DNA of 64,000 bases from JAICKM01 sp038228295. GTDB taxonomy: Bacteria > Chloroflexota > Chloroflexia > QHBQ01 > JAICKM01. Position 1 is the first letter of the stretch. The number at the start of each line of letters is the position of its first letter. The notes under the pieces were generated by a model. It ran no database searches. It saw nothing but the letters and a program-made list of their open reading frames with translations, and was not told the origin of the DNA. This document shows positions 50,072 through 58,850 of this stretch, piece by piece. The DNA lies in contig JBBRPH010000013.1 of NCBI GenBank assembly GCA_038228295.1, positions 1-64,000 on the forward strand, written 5' to 3'. The position numbers were made by a program, and so were the translations under genes.

Positions 50072-51874
50072 ATGAGCCAAGTAGACGAAGCATTGGACTA
50101 TGCCCCGCACCCGTATGCGGCGGAAGATGCCAAAGAGGGCGATCCCGAATCCGAAGGGGCGTACCTGGCGCGGATGCGCCACTCGGCGGCCCACCTGATG
50201 GCGGGAGCCGTGCTGAAGCTGTTTCCCGATGCCAAATTCGGCATTGGCCCGGCCGTTGAGGACGGCTTTTACTATGACTTCGACCTGCCCCGCCCACTCA
50301 CGACGGAGGATCTGCGCGCCATCGAAGGGCTAATGGCGGCAGACCAGGCGGCGGCCTATCCGTACCAGTACGATGCTGTGTCGCGCGATGAAGCGCTGGC
50401 ACTGTTCCAGGACCAGCCTTATAAGGTCGAACTGATCGAAAACTTGCCCGCCGAGGCGACGATTTCAACGTACCAACACGGCGCTTTCCGCGATCTGTGC
50501 CGGGGGCCGCATGTTGCGGGGACCGGCGAGGTGGGCGCAGTCAAGCTACTCAACGTAGCAGGCGCGTACTGGCGTGGCGACGAAAAGCGCCCGATGTTGC
50601 AACGCATCTACGGCACGGCCTGGCGCAATGAGCAGGAATTGGCCGCCCATCTGCACAAACTGGAAGAGGCCGAGCGACGCGACCACCGCCGGCTGGGCAA
50701 AGAACTGGACCTCTTCTCGATCCATGAGGAAGCCGGCGCAGGGCTGATCTACTGGCACCCCAAAGGCGGCCTGATGCGTGTCATCGCCGAAAACTACTGG
50801 CGCGACGCCCATCTAGCCGGTGGCTACGACATTGTGTTCTCGCCGCACATCGGGCGGGCGTGGCTCTGGGAGACGAGCGGCCACCTGGGGTTCTACAAAG
50901 AGAGTATGTACCCAGCCATCGAAATGGATAACCAAGAGTTTTATGTCAAACCGATGAACTGTCCGTTCCACATCATGATGTACAAAACGCGGCGCCACTC
51001 CTATCGGGAGTTGCCGCTGCGCTGGGCCGAACTGGGCACCGTCTATCGCTACGAGCGGTCGGGCACGCTGCACGGCCTGCTGCGCGTGCGCGGCTTCACG
51101 CAAGACGACGCGCACCTCTTCTGCCGGCCCGACCAAATGCACGCCGAAGTAGTGCGCGTGGTGGACTTTTCGCTGCAAGTGTTGCAGGCGTTCGGCTTCC
51201 ACGAGTACGAAATCTATGTCTCGACGCGCCCGGAGAAAGCCGTCGGGGAGGCCGCACAATGGGAAGCCGCCGAAACCGCGCTCAAGGCGGCGCTGGACGA
51301 ACGCGGCCTGCCCTACAAAGTGGATGTGGGCGGCGGCGCGTTTTATGGGCCGAAGATCGACATGAAGATCAAAGACAGCCTGGGCCGCGCCTGGCAATGC
51401 ACGACGATCCAGTTCGACTTCAACATGCCGGAGCGCTTCGACATGACGTTTGTCGGTGAAGACGGTAAGGATCATCGGCCCTACATGATCCATCGCGCGC
51501 TGCTCGGTTCAATGGAGCGTTTCTTCGGCTGCCTAATCGAACACTATGCGGGGGCGTTCCCACTGTGGATCGCGCCAGTGCAGGCGGAGATTATCCCCAT
51601 CTCCGATGTGAAGCACATGGAGTATGCCGAAAACGTGCTGGCGCAGCTAAAAGCGGCTGGGCTGCGGGCGGAGATTGACCTCAGCAAAGAGCGCATGGGA
51701 GCCAAAATCCGCCAAGCCCAGATGCAGAAGATCCCATATATGCTGGTCATCGGCGACAAAGAGCGCGACAGCCAGACGGTCAGCGTGCGCCTCCGCAGCG
51801 GCGAGGACTTGGGCGCAGTAGCGGTTACTAACCTACTGGCCCGCATGGCGAAGGAAGTGGCGAGTAAACAGTAG
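50072..51874 (+). CDS. thrS: Threonyl-tRNA synthetase lacking the TGS domain
   Basis: 600 residues, GAGGAGGAG before the ATG. The N-terminal TGS domain found in most bacterial ThrRS is absent: only about 33 residues precede the editing domain, which begins RMRHSAAHLMAGAVLKLF and includes the zinc-like HGAFRDLCRGPH. The class II core follows with GLIYWHPKGGLMR (motif 1 region), RYERSGTLHGLLRVRGFTQDDAH (in two parts, motif 2) and LGSMERFFGCLIEHYAGAFP (motif 3). The C-terminal anticodon-binding domain starts near QAEIIPISDVK. It charges tRNA-Thr and edits Ser-tRNA. Controlled by the T-box upstream of the Uma2 gene. Confidence 0.95.
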   Translation: MSQVDEALDYAPHPYAAEDAKEGDPESEGAYLARMRHSAAHLMAGAVLKLFPDAKFGIGPAVEDGFYYDFDLPRPLTTEDLRAIEGLMAADQAAAYPYQYDAVSRDEALALFQDQPYKVELIENLPAEATISTYQHGAFRDLCRGPHVAGTGEVGAVKLLNVAGAYWRGDEKRPMLQRIYGTAWRNEQELAAHLHKLEEAERRDHRRLGKELDLFSIHEEAGAGLIYWHPKGGLMRVIAENYWRDAHLAGGYDIVFSPHIGRAWLWETSGHLGFYKESMYPAIEMDNQEFYVKPMNCPFHIMMYKTRRHSYRELPLRWAELGTVYRYERSGTLHGLLRVRGFTQDDAHLFCRPDQMHAEVVRVVDFSLQVLQAFGFHEYEIYVSTRPEKAVGEAAQWEAAETALKAALDERGLPYKVDVGGGAFYGPKIDMKIKDSLGRAWQCTTIQFDFNMPERFDMTFVGEDGKDHRPYMIHRALLGSMERFFGCLIEHYAGAFPLWIAPVQAEIIPISDVKHMEYAENVLAQLKAAGLRAEIDLSKERMGAKIRQAQMQKIPYMLVIGDKERDSQTVSVRLRSGEDLGAVAVTNLLARMAKEVASKQ

Positions 51875-51999
51875 GCGATGTATCAGCTGTTAGGTGTCAG
51901 GCTTTCGTCTCCTAATAGCTCGTCGGCATGAAGTTTGCTGGTAAGCAAGGTAACAATAGATGGCAGACAGCGGGATCGTTACGCGAAGGAGTACAGGGC

Positions 52000-52383
52000 A
52001 TGAGTGTTGTGAGCAAGACGCTGAAGTTTACCGGCGGGGCGTTGTTGGGCTTGGGCATCGGGGCTGTGACGGCGCTGTTGTTAGCCCCGCAATCCGGCCA
52101 GGTAACGACCGAGCAGTTGCGCGCCCGGCTGGATGATGTGCTGGACGCCGGCCGTACCGCCCAGTTGGAGACTGAAACCGAACTGCACGCCCGCTGGGAA
52201 GCGACGATCCACGAGGGCGTGAAGGATGATAGCGGTGAGATGACGGTCGAAAACAAACCGCAGATTAAGGCCGACCAAGCTGCCGCACGCGAACGCGAAA
52301 AGGCCGACCAAGCGCGCAAACAGGCGATCCGCGATCTAGACGATGCGAGTAAGAAGCTCGACAAGGCGCGCACGAAACTGTAA
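52000..52383 (+). CDS. YtxH-like small membrane protein
   Basis: 127 residues from the ATG at 52000, which has GAAGGAG eight bases upstream; the ORF to 51928 lacks a site. The N-terminus TLKFTGGALLGLGIGAVTAL followed by LLAPQSGQ is the YtxH-type membrane segment with its trailing APxSG. The rest is a charged coiled coil (ADQAAAREREKADQARKQAI). YtxH-like proteins are general-stress or envelope-associated in Bacillus relatives, with no known enzyme activity. A strong terminator follows after 37 bases. Confidence 0.72.
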   Translation: MSVVSKTLKFTGGALLGLGIGAVTALLLAPQSGQVTTEQLRARLDDVLDAGRTAQLETETELHARWEATIHEGVKDDSGEMTVENKPQIKADQAAAREREKADQARKQAIRDLDDASKKLDKARTKL

Positions 52384-52419
52384 GACGGGTAGCTCCGTCT
52401 GGAACACTATAGCTGGATT

Positions 52420-52467
52420 AAAAACCGCCGATAGACACGCATTAAACGGTGTGTCTATCGGCGGTTT
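52420..52467 (+). terminator. Intrinsic terminator after the YtxH-like gene
   Basis: A 17-bp perfect stem (52422-52438 with 52451-52467) whose second arm ends in GGTTT. A-rich bases precede the first arm, so it can act in both directions. Confidence 0.8.
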
Positions 52468-52636
52468 GCGCTTACACCACAAAAAGCCGCCCTACGCTTC
52501 AACCACAGGGCAAACAAAAAGTGGGCAGGTAACTACCTCCCACTTTGTCGGCGCAGAAACAGCACCATCACACTCTATCTGTCGCTCCGACATACATAAG
52601 CGGCGCGAGGAAAACACTGCTACAGGCTGTAACGTG

Positions 52637-52837
52637 CTAGCTAGCGATGCGGGCCGGCCGGGCCGGCCGAGTGCGGATGAGGCGCAGTTCAGGAGCGGGT
52701 CGTAGCTGACGTAATGCACGGCGGCTAATTGTGTAGTAGCCGTCTTCGATTTCGGCGGTCACTTGGCCGGTCTCAATCGCTTCACAGAGGTCAGCCAGCG
52801 TTAGCGGGCGGGCAGTTTCGCGGGTTTGCGGTTTCAT
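52637..52837 (-). CDS. Small hypothetical protein
   Basis: 66 residues from the ATG at 52837, nine bases after AGGAG. The middle, LTLADLCEAIETGQVTAEIEDGYYTI, looks like a short helix plus strand, and the C-terminus is basic (LRLIRTRPARPARIAS). No family recognised. The good ribosome binding site and sensible composition make it a plausible gene; it could be a small nucleic-acid-binding or regulatory protein. Confidence 0.55.
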   Translation of the reverse strand: MKPQTRETARPLTLADLCEAIETGQVTAEIEDGYYTISRRALRQLRPAPELRLIRTRPARPARIAS

Positions 52838-52997
52838 CGTCACATACTCCTATACACAACTAGGTATTTTATCCGGCTGCTATAACTCCTATGGGTCTGC
52901 TGCTCCTAAAAGCAGAATGTGTGCCACATCGTGCATGGGACAAAAAGAGGGGCGGATCAGCCGATCCGCCCCAAAGGTCGCGCAGGTTTGTGGGTGG

Positions 52998-54092
52998 TTA
53001 GCGCCCGACGCGTACCGCGCCGGCATAGTGCGCGGCCCAGTAGGAACTCCACAAATCGCTTACCGTGACGCCGCTCGACTCGTCGCCGGCGTGGACCATC
53101 TTGCCGTTACCGATATAGATGCCGATGTGCGAAATGCCACGCTGATAGGTATTAGCGAAGTAGACCAGGTCGCCCGGTTGCAGATCGCTGCTGGAGATAT
53201 GCGTGCCGCTGGCGAGTTCGCTGCTCATACTGCGGCCCATACCGATGCCGGCCTTGTTGAAGATATAGTAAACGAAGCCGCTGCAATCGAAGCCCGATGG
53301 GCTAGTGCCGCCGAACACGTAGCGGGAGCCGACATAGTTCATGGCCGTACCCACTACGCCGCCGGCCATACTGCGAGCGGGAGAGGCGGTCGCGCCACGG
53401 GCCGAACCGCTACGGGCTACGGACGCTGTAGGAGCCACAGCAGCCGGGGTAGTCGGTTTCTTCGCCGCTACAGGAGCGGGCGCACTCGCCAAATAATCGG
53501 CGACCACCCAGCCGGAGACGGCGCCCGTCACTTGATACCAGTTCGTGCCGTCGGCGGCTTTGACCGGCCCTTTCGCCACTTTAAACACCGTGCCGGCCCC
53601 GGCGGTAGCAACAATTTTGCCGCCCGCAGTACTTCGCACGCGCACGGCATCCCCTTGGGCGTTCGCGATCTTCGCATAGCCGGTCAGCACGGGGGGTTTA
53701 GCGGTCGTTTTGGTGGTGGTTTTAGGGGTCGTTTTAGCCGCAGTGGTCACTGTGCCGGCCGAGGCATTGCCGAGATAACGCATATCCATCCAGCCGATCT
53801 GGCCGCCCGTATTGACGCGATACCAGCGGCTGCCGTCGGCGATTTTAACCGGCCCTTCCAGCACCGTCACACGCGCGCCGTCACTGAGGCTACCGCGTAC
53901 ATCATAGCCGACGCCCGCGCCGGACCGGTAGCGGACGCTGCCGCCGCCGGCGTTTTGCACGACCATCGGGCCGCCCGCCGCTTGAGCCGCTGAGGCGGGT
54001 AGCCCGCCGAAGGCACCGGCGGCAATGGCCGAGGCCAGCAAGACCACGCCTGCGCGCCGCAATGGGGCGCTTACAGCAGATTTAATCGTCAT
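52998..54092 (-). CDS. Secreted NlpC/P60 peptidase with two SH3 domains
   Basis: 364 residues. A signal peptide ends near residue 36 (GGLPASAAQA). Two bacterial SH3 domains follow at about 43-108 and 140-202, joined by a Thr/Lys linker. Residues 245-364 are NlpC/P60: catalytic Cys270 in FDCSGFVYY, His322 in SHIGIYIG and His334 in KMVHAG. Such enzymes cut the D-gamma-glutamyl-diaminopimelate bond of peptidoglycan and help cell separation. It is transcribed from a promoter at 54281-54309 with a leader of about 180 bases that starts with a strong hairpin. Confidence 0.92.
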   Translation of the reverse strand: MTIKSAVSAPLRRAGVVLLASAIAAGAFGGLPASAAQAAGGPMVVQNAGGGSVRYRSGAGVGYDVRGSLSDGARVTVLEGPVKIADGSRWYRVNTGGQIGWMDMRYLGNASAGTVTTAAKTTPKTTTKTTAKPPVLTGYAKIANAQGDAVRVRSTAGGKIVATAGAGTVFKVAKGPVKAADGTNWYQVTGAVSGWVVADYLASAPAPVAAKKPTTPAAVAPTASVARSGSARGATASPARSMAGGVVGTAMNYVGSRYVFGGTSPSGFDCSGFVYYIFNKAGIGMGRSMSSELASGTHISSSDLQPGDLVYFANTYQRGISHIGIYIGNGKMVHAGDESSGVTVSDLWSSYWAAHYAGAVRVGR

Positions 54093-54241
54093 GTCTCATC
54101 CTTCCAGAGATGTTGAGCGGCAGGCTGTAAGCGCAAGTGGAGGCCACAACACACACGCCGGTACAGCACAGGATTTTATCAGACTGGGGGCGCCTTAAAG
54201 GATTACAACAGACTGCAATGTCGCCCGATCCACCGTTTGAC

Positions 54242-54276
54242 GGAGTGCAAGGGGGACGTTTGTCCCCTTTGCCTCC
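54242..54276 (-). promoter_or_regulatory. 5'-UTR hairpin of the NlpC/P60 gene
   Basis: At the very start of the transcript, 54276-54262 pairs with 54257-54242 with one or two mismatches around a four-base loop. It could stabilise the mRNA or be part of a control element. It does not show the conserved c-di-AMP riboswitch blocks often found before such genes. Confidence 0.5.
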
Positions 54277-54280
54277 GCGA

Positions 54281-54309
54281 GAATAACACAGTCGGCGAAG
54301 GGGTGTCAA
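54281..54309 (-). promoter_or_regulatory. Promoter of the NlpC/P60 gene
   Basis: On the minus strand TTGACA (54309-54304) and TTATTC (54286-54281) with 17 bases between. The remaining gap to 54435 is AT-rich and shows no gene. Confidence 0.7.
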
Positions 54310-54435
54310 TAGCCTAAAAGCCACACAGACATAATATTGATGCTTTTGTGAGGTTATCCGCTTTTCCTCCCGGTTTCGAAGTATTAATAAAGTACAAAAT
54401 GCGGGTGCAATAGACCCACATTTCGTATCTATGAA

Positions 54436-55119
54436 TTAATATTCTTGCAACCAGCGCCATTCTTCGCGAGCGCGTAATAATTGCAACAAATTGATTAGAT
54501 AGTGGGCCACAAAAGGGGTCAGTAGGCTACCTGACCAGAGGAATAGCAGGCTGAGAGCAACCCCCACCGCCGCCGAGACCACCATGCCCAGCGAGCCTTG
54601 CGGGCTGTGCATCGCACCGAAGACCAGACCGAGTGCGCCCACCAGCAGCGGCGCGGGCACCCAAGTACTGAGGCCACCGAGCAGCAGGCTGCGAAACAGC
54701 ACCTCTTCCAGCAACACGGCGAGGCCCATCGCCGGGGGCACCAGTAGCCATTCGCGGCGTGTACGTGGGAAGATGTTGAGCATGACCACTGGTGAATAAA
54801 CCGTTTTACCGAAGCGCCGGATGGCCCAACGGGTCAGGGCGTTGACGATCACCTGCACCGCCACGGCGAACAGGATCGCCGCACCCATATCGGCGGCGAG
54901 GTGTGGCGCCTGCCAGCCGAATTGCGTGGGCGGCAAACCGCTGATCGCCGCCAGACCGGCACAGACAGCGACAATAGCGGCTTTGACAGCGTTCTCCAGC
55001 GGAGCCAGCAACAGGTTTTCGCCCACCGGCAGGGCACGCAACAGCTTGCCGCTCTGGTATGTGACCCAGGCCAGCCCCGCCAGCAGCAGCAGCGATCCGA
55101 GGATAAATACGGCAGGCAT
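54436..55119 (-). CDS. CPBP-family intramembrane metalloprotease
   Basis: 227 residues from the ATG at 55119; the ORF starts 25 codons earlier, but there the sequence would overlap the divergent gene's start. About six to eight membrane helices. The CPBP (Abi) motifs are LLEEVLFRSLLLGG (EExxxR), FGAMHSPQG (conserved His) and LTPFVAHYLINLLQ (second His). Members act on membrane proteins in the bilayer, in prenyl-protein processing or bacteriocin immunity. No bacteriocin genes are nearby. No clear Shine-Dalgarno. Confidence 0.85.
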   Translation of the reverse strand: MPAVFILGSLLLLAGLAWVTYQSGKLLRALPVGENLLLAPLENAVKAAIVAVCAGLAAISGLPPTQFGWQAPHLAADMGAAILFAVAVQVIVNALTRWAIRRFGKTVYSPVVMLNIFPRTRREWLLVPPAMGLAVLLEEVLFRSLLLGGLSTWVPAPLLVGALGLVFGAMHSPQGSLGMVVSAAVGVALSLLFLWSGSLLTPFVAHYLINLLQLLRAREEWRWLQEY

Positions 55120-55204
55120 ACTGCCGGAATTGTAGCGGGCGGGCCGCAGCGTGTCAAGCCACGAGTTGACACCGCCGCCGTGCGCTGCGTACAATCAGGC
55201 TACG

Positions 55205-57031
55205 ATGCACAAATGGAATGGAAGCCGCTGGATACCCCTGGCGGCCCTACTACTGGTGGGGCTGATCCTGAGCGGAGCGGCCGTGGCCTTGCCGGGCGAG
55301 GGGTTCTGGCACTCCGACGAGGGTGCCAAGTTCCTGCAACTGCAAAACCTGCGCTGGGGCGCAGACGGACTGGAGACGGCCATTGCTTATCCGGGCCGCG
55401 ATCTGGATCCGCTGTTGGCTTGGGTGCCGTTTCACCCCAAGCAGCATAGGGTGGATGCCGGCGGCCGTATCTACTTACAATGGCCGATCTTTCTACCGTT
55501 GCTAGCGTGGCCGCTGTGGGCGCCGGCCGGCCGGGCCGGACTATATGGGTGGCCGCTTGCCGGCGCATTGGCCGCTTGCTGGGGCAGCTACCAATTAGCG
55601 CGCGCCGCCGGTACGCCGCCGCGCTGGGCGTGGATAGCTATACCGCTACTCGGCCTGGCGACTCCGCTAGGCTTCTACAGCGGGGTATTTTTCGAGCATA
55701 CTCTGGCGGCGGCACTGGTGGCCGGGGCGGTGGCGGCCCTGCTGCGCGGGCTGCGGCGCGGCAGTGGGCGGCATTTGGCAGCGGCCGGCGCGTTGCTTGG
55801 GTCCGCGATTTACCTGCGCTCGGAACTCTACCTGTTGGTGCCGGTGTTTGGCGGGGTGACGGTGTGGGCCGCGCGCCGGGAGCCGGGGGTCGGGGGTTGG
55901 GAGCTTATGCGCGGAACGACCGGGCGGCCTGCGCGGGCGGTGGGTTGGGGTTTACTGGGATTGGCGTTGCCTTTGCTGCCGCTGTGGATCTTTTATGGGC
56001 AAGCCGCAGGCACGCCCCTACCCCAGCACGCCACCTGGTATTTTGAGCCGAGCGATACACCGGATGCCGGCGTACCGCCGCGCCTGCGCCTGCCCGAATT
56101 GCGCTATCTGGGGCGGGCGGGCCTAGCCGTTGTCCCCGATTTTCTGGTCGGCCCGCCGGCGGCCGACAGCCCCACAATACCCTGGGCCGTGTCGGCAGCG
56201 ACACTGGCCGGTTGTGTGCTATTGGCGGTCGCGGCCATACTGCCGACCGCGCGGCGCACGCTCCCAACCGGAGCCGCTCTCGCCTGTATCGCCGGGGCCG
56301 CCGGCGCGGTGCTGCTCGATCCGCAGCCCTACCATAATTTGCACGGCTTCTTAGCGGCCGCGCCTATCATCGCCTGCGCCGCCCTGCGCCCACCCGGCCC
56401 ACTTTCCCACAGCCGGCGGCTGCTGATCGCGGTAACCGCCACGTACATTGCCTTGCATGTCCTCGTTATCAGCGCCCTCAGCGGTCTGGGCCCGATCAGC
56501 CGCTACGAATGGGGCCAACGCTACCTGCTGCCCGCCTACCCACTGCTGATCGCGCTCGCGGTGTGCAACTTGGCCGCGTGGTCCGTGAGTTGGTCGGCGG
56601 CCGGCGGTCGGCGGTCGGCAACCTTTACGCATTGCGGTTTGCGGTTTGCGGTTTGCGGTTTAGGCATCACCCTGCCCTGCCTGCTGGTTCTAATCGGAGG
56701 GGGCTTCGCCGTGCGCGGCTGGGGCGTGCTGCGGGCAGAGCGGGCGCAGGCGGCGGGGTGGCAGGCGGTAATAAGGGCCGTGCCCGACCGAGTGCTGCTG
56801 ACCGACCAGTGGTGGATACCACTGCGGCTGGCCCCAGGGTTCGACCGCCATACCTGGCTGCTGGCGACCCCGCCCGGTCGCGCCGCCGCCTGGCCCGCGC
56901 AGGCGCGGCAGGTGGGGTTGCGCGGTTTCAGCACCGTGACACTCGGCCCAGCACCCGCGCTGCCCGGTGCAACGCCGGGCGCAGGCACGACGATAGCTGG
57001 GCTGACGGTGCAGCGCTGGACCCTGCGCTAG
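55205..57031 (+). CDS. Polytopic membrane protein, glycosyltransferase-like, with coding heptamers
   Basis: 608 residues from the ATG at 55205. About eleven hydrophobic segments. The first outer loop EGFWHSDEGAKFLQLQNL has the acidic residue pattern of GT-C dolichyl-phosphate-mannose-type transferases, so transfer of a lipid-linked sugar is plausible but unproven. The coding sequence contains two heptamer arrays, at 55877-55904 and 56592-56661. The second encodes roughly SAAGGRRSATFTHCGLRFAV between two hydrophobic segments. Since 70 bases are not a multiple of three, the present reading frame must have been settled after or with the expansion. The start lies 85 bases from the divergent protease gene. 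Confidence 0.75.
   Translation: MHKWNGSRWIPLAALLLVGLILSGAAVALPGEGFWHSDEGAKFLQLQNLRWGADGLETAIAYPGRDLDPLLAWVPFHPKQHRVDAGGRIYLQWPIFLPLLAWPLWAPAGRAGLYGWPLAGALAACWGSYQLARAAGTPPRWAWIAIPLLGLATPLGFYSGVFFEHTLAAALVAGAVAALLRGLRRGSGRHLAAAGALLGSAIYLRSELYLLVPVFGGVTVWAARREPGVGGWELMRGTTGRPARAVGWGLLGLALPLLPLWIFYGQAAGTPLPQHATWYFEPSDTPDAGVPPRLRLPELRYLGRAGLAVVPDFLVGPPAADSPTIPWAVSAATLAGCVLLAVAAILPTARRTLPTGAALACIAGAAGAVLLDPQPYHNLHGFLAAAPIIACAALRPPGPLSHSRRLLIAVTATYIALHVLVISALSGLGPISRYEWGQRYLLPAYPLLIALAVCNLAAWSVSWSAAGGRRSATFTHCGLRFAVCGLGITLPCLLVLIGGGFAVRGWGVLRAERAQAAGWQAVIRAVPDRVLLTDQWWIPLRLAPGFDRHTWLLATPPGRAAAWPAQARQVGLRGFSTVTLGPAPALPGATPGAGTTIAGLTVQRWTLR
55877..55904 (+). repeat. Heptamer array inside a coding region (CGGGGGT type)
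   Basis: Four units CGGGAGC, CGGGGGT, CGGGGGT, TGGGAGC in exact register, coding for a short loop of the membrane protein. Confidence 0.8.
56592..56661 (+). repeat. Ten-unit heptamer array inside a coding region
   Basis: GGTCGGC, GGCCGGC, GGTCGGC, GGTCGGC, AACCTTT, ACGCATT, then four GCGGTTT. All ten units keep the seven-base register although three unit types are joined. Confidence 0.88.
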
Positions 57032-57129
57032 AGTGCGGAGCAGGCCGGCCATAATAGGGGCGGTTAGGAACCCGGCAGTGCGCTTTTGCACATACGAGCA
57101 GTAGTCGCGCCGAAACTCAGAGCACCGCG

Positions 57130-58101
57130 CTATCGCACCACCAGGGCGAACCAGAAGGCGACCGTCAGCAGGCTGAAGGCGAAGCTGCTGAAGACGAGGG
57201 CGGCGGCGAGGCGCAGGTCAAGTTTATATTGCGCGGCGTAGGCGAGGCAGAGCAAAATGCTGGGGGCGGAGGAGTCGATCACTACCGCTTTGAGGAAGTC
57301 GGGATTACCACCGATTTGTAGCAGGCCGAGCAAGATGAAGCTGAGGACAGGGGCTAGGATCAGCTTGACGGCCTGTGAGGCCAGGATAACCGGCCAGTAG
57401 GCGGCGATGCCGGTGCCGACGATGCTCATGCCGAGATAAAGCATCATCAGGAAAGAGGTCGTGTCGCCCATTTGCTTGGTCAGATCGGTCAGCACTTTAG
57501 GCACGCCGGTATCGTTATAAAACAGCAGACCAATCATCAGCGCGATGAACGGTGCGGCGCGCGGTACGGCCAGCAGGTTGCGCCAACTGAAGGCACTCCC
57601 CTCGCCGTAAATCGAGGCTACAACCAAGCCGACCGTCACCAACATGAGCAGTGTGCCGATTTCGCTGTAAATGATATGGGCAGCCATGCCTTGATCGCCC
57701 AGTAGCTGCGGTGTGGTTCCGTTCAAGGTCGTCATAATCGGGTAGCCGAGAAACGCCGTGCTACCGAACATGGACGCGAGGATTAGCGATCCCTTTTGCG
57801 GGCGCGAAAGGTGCAGCCGGCGGCCTATCGCCCAGGCCAGCGCGCCGGATACCAGGATGGTGATATAGGCGATCAGCGGCACCTTAAACAGCAGGTCCAG
57901 CGTGAGCGGCACATTACTGGTGCCGGCGCGCCGAATCGAGGTGAAGACCAGCGCGGGCAGAGTCAGCGTCATCACCACACGAGCGATCAGGGGCGCAACT
58001 TCGGCGGGCAAGATGCCCAGCGCCTTGAGGACCGCGCCGATAACCACCATCAGGTACAGCGGTCCCAGCGTGGCGATAATCGGACCAAGATTCAGATTCA
58101 T
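57130..58101 (-). CDS. AEC-family (auxin efflux carrier-like) transporter
   Basis: 323 residues with about ten transmembrane helices in two five-helix halves. The N-terminal half has IIATLGPLYLMVVIGAVLKA and PALVFTSIRRAGTSN; the second half has LLMLVTVGLVVASIYGEGS and AVVIDSSAPSILLCLAYAAQ, where a conserved Pro breaks the helix. AEC members export or import small carboxylates such as malate or malonate using the membrane potential. No metabolic neighbour points to a substrate. The start ATG at 58101 is weakly supported by GGACACCCT upstream. Confidence 0.82.
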   Translation of the reverse strand: MNLNLGPIIATLGPLYLMVVIGAVLKALGILPAEVAPLIARVVMTLTLPALVFTSIRRAGTSNVPLTLDLLFKVPLIAYITILVSGALAWAIGRRLHLSRPQKGSLILASMFGSTAFLGYPIMTTLNGTTPQLLGDQGMAAHIIYSEIGTLLMLVTVGLVVASIYGEGSAFSWRNLLAVPRAAPFIALMIGLLFYNDTGVPKVLTDLTKQMGDTTSFLMMLYLGMSIVGTGIAAYWPVILASQAVKLILAPVLSFILLGLLQIGGNPDFLKAVVIDSSAPSILLCLAYAAQYKLDLRLAAALVFSSFAFSLLTVAFWFALVVR

Positions 58102-58157
58102 AGGGTGTCCAGCAGGCTCAATGCCTAACGGGTAAGTGGGTCAAGTCAGGATCGTCG

Positions 58158-58850
58158 TCAGTATAACCCCGATAGTCCAACTTGACAAGCCGCCCAAACG
58201 GCCGTGGCGACCGTCTCCGGGTCGCGCTGCCCATCTACCGTCACTACCGGCTCCCCGGCGGCCTGGGCAGCAGCAAGGAGGCGCAGGTAATTGGCACGAA
58301 TGCGGGCGATTTTATGCTCCTGCTCATAGAGTTCGACGGTGCCGCCGCGCTCAGCCATGCGGGCCCGGCATACAGCAGGCGGCACATCAAGGAAGATGGT
58401 TAGGTCGGGGCGCGGGGCTTTGCTGTTGAGCGTGATCAGCCAGGCTTCATCGGCACCCAGCGCCTGGTAAGCCAGCGACGATAGCCGATAACGGTCGCAC
58501 ACCACGTCAATGCCCCGCGCCAAGCGCGGGGCGATTTCGTGGCGCACATGATCGAGTCGGTCGGCGGCATAGAGCAGCGCCAGCAAGTCGTCGGCCAGCG
58601 GCTGCATGGGCGTAGCAGAGCTATCGGCCCCCGCCCGGTGTTCAGTGTGCGGTGGATAGCCCAAGCGATGCGCCAGGGCCAGCCGAATCGTCGCGCCCAC
58701 GGGTCCCTCGCTCGGCTCTTTGGTGCCGTAGGCGCTGCGCCCGGCCGCACGTAGCCGGTCGCGCAATCGGGCGGCCTGCGTGGTCAGGCCGGAACCGTCA
58801 GTGCCTTCCAGCACAATAAAACGGCCCCGGCGGATGGGTGCTGCGTCCAT
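58158..58850 (-). CDS. tmk: Thymidylate kinase with an altered P-loop
   Basis: 230 residues. The enzyme phosphorylates dTMP to dTDP. The N-terminus FIVLEGTDGSGLTTQAARL is the Tmk P-loop, except that the usual lysine of GxDGxGKTTQ is leucine here. VCDRYRLSSLAYQALG carries the DR(Y/W) motif, TIFLDVPPAVCRARMAERGG the dTMP-binding arm, and a central insertion (about residues 50-80) is longer than in E. coli Tmk. The family assignment is firm. The P-loop change may be tolerated by a subgroup of Tmk or may mean altered activity. Confidence 0.85.
   Translation of the reverse strand: MDAAPIRRGRFIVLEGTDGSGLTTQAARLRDRLRAAGRSAYGTKEPSEGPVGATIRLALAHRLGYPPHTEHRAGADSSATPMQPLADDLLALLYAADRLDHVRHEIAPRLARGIDVVCDRYRLSSLAYQALGADEAWLITLNSKAPRPDLTIFLDVPPAVCRARMAERGGTVELYEQEHKIARIRANYLRLLAAAQAAGEPVVTVDGQRDPETVATAVWAACQVGLSGLY

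Noticed and set aside
54242..54309. c-di-AMP (ydaO-type) riboswitch before the NlpC/P60 gene
   Set aside because: Such switches often precede cell-wall hydrolases, so I looked for the conserved GGGGxACC and CAGCTAACC blocks and did not find them; only a simple hairpin is present.
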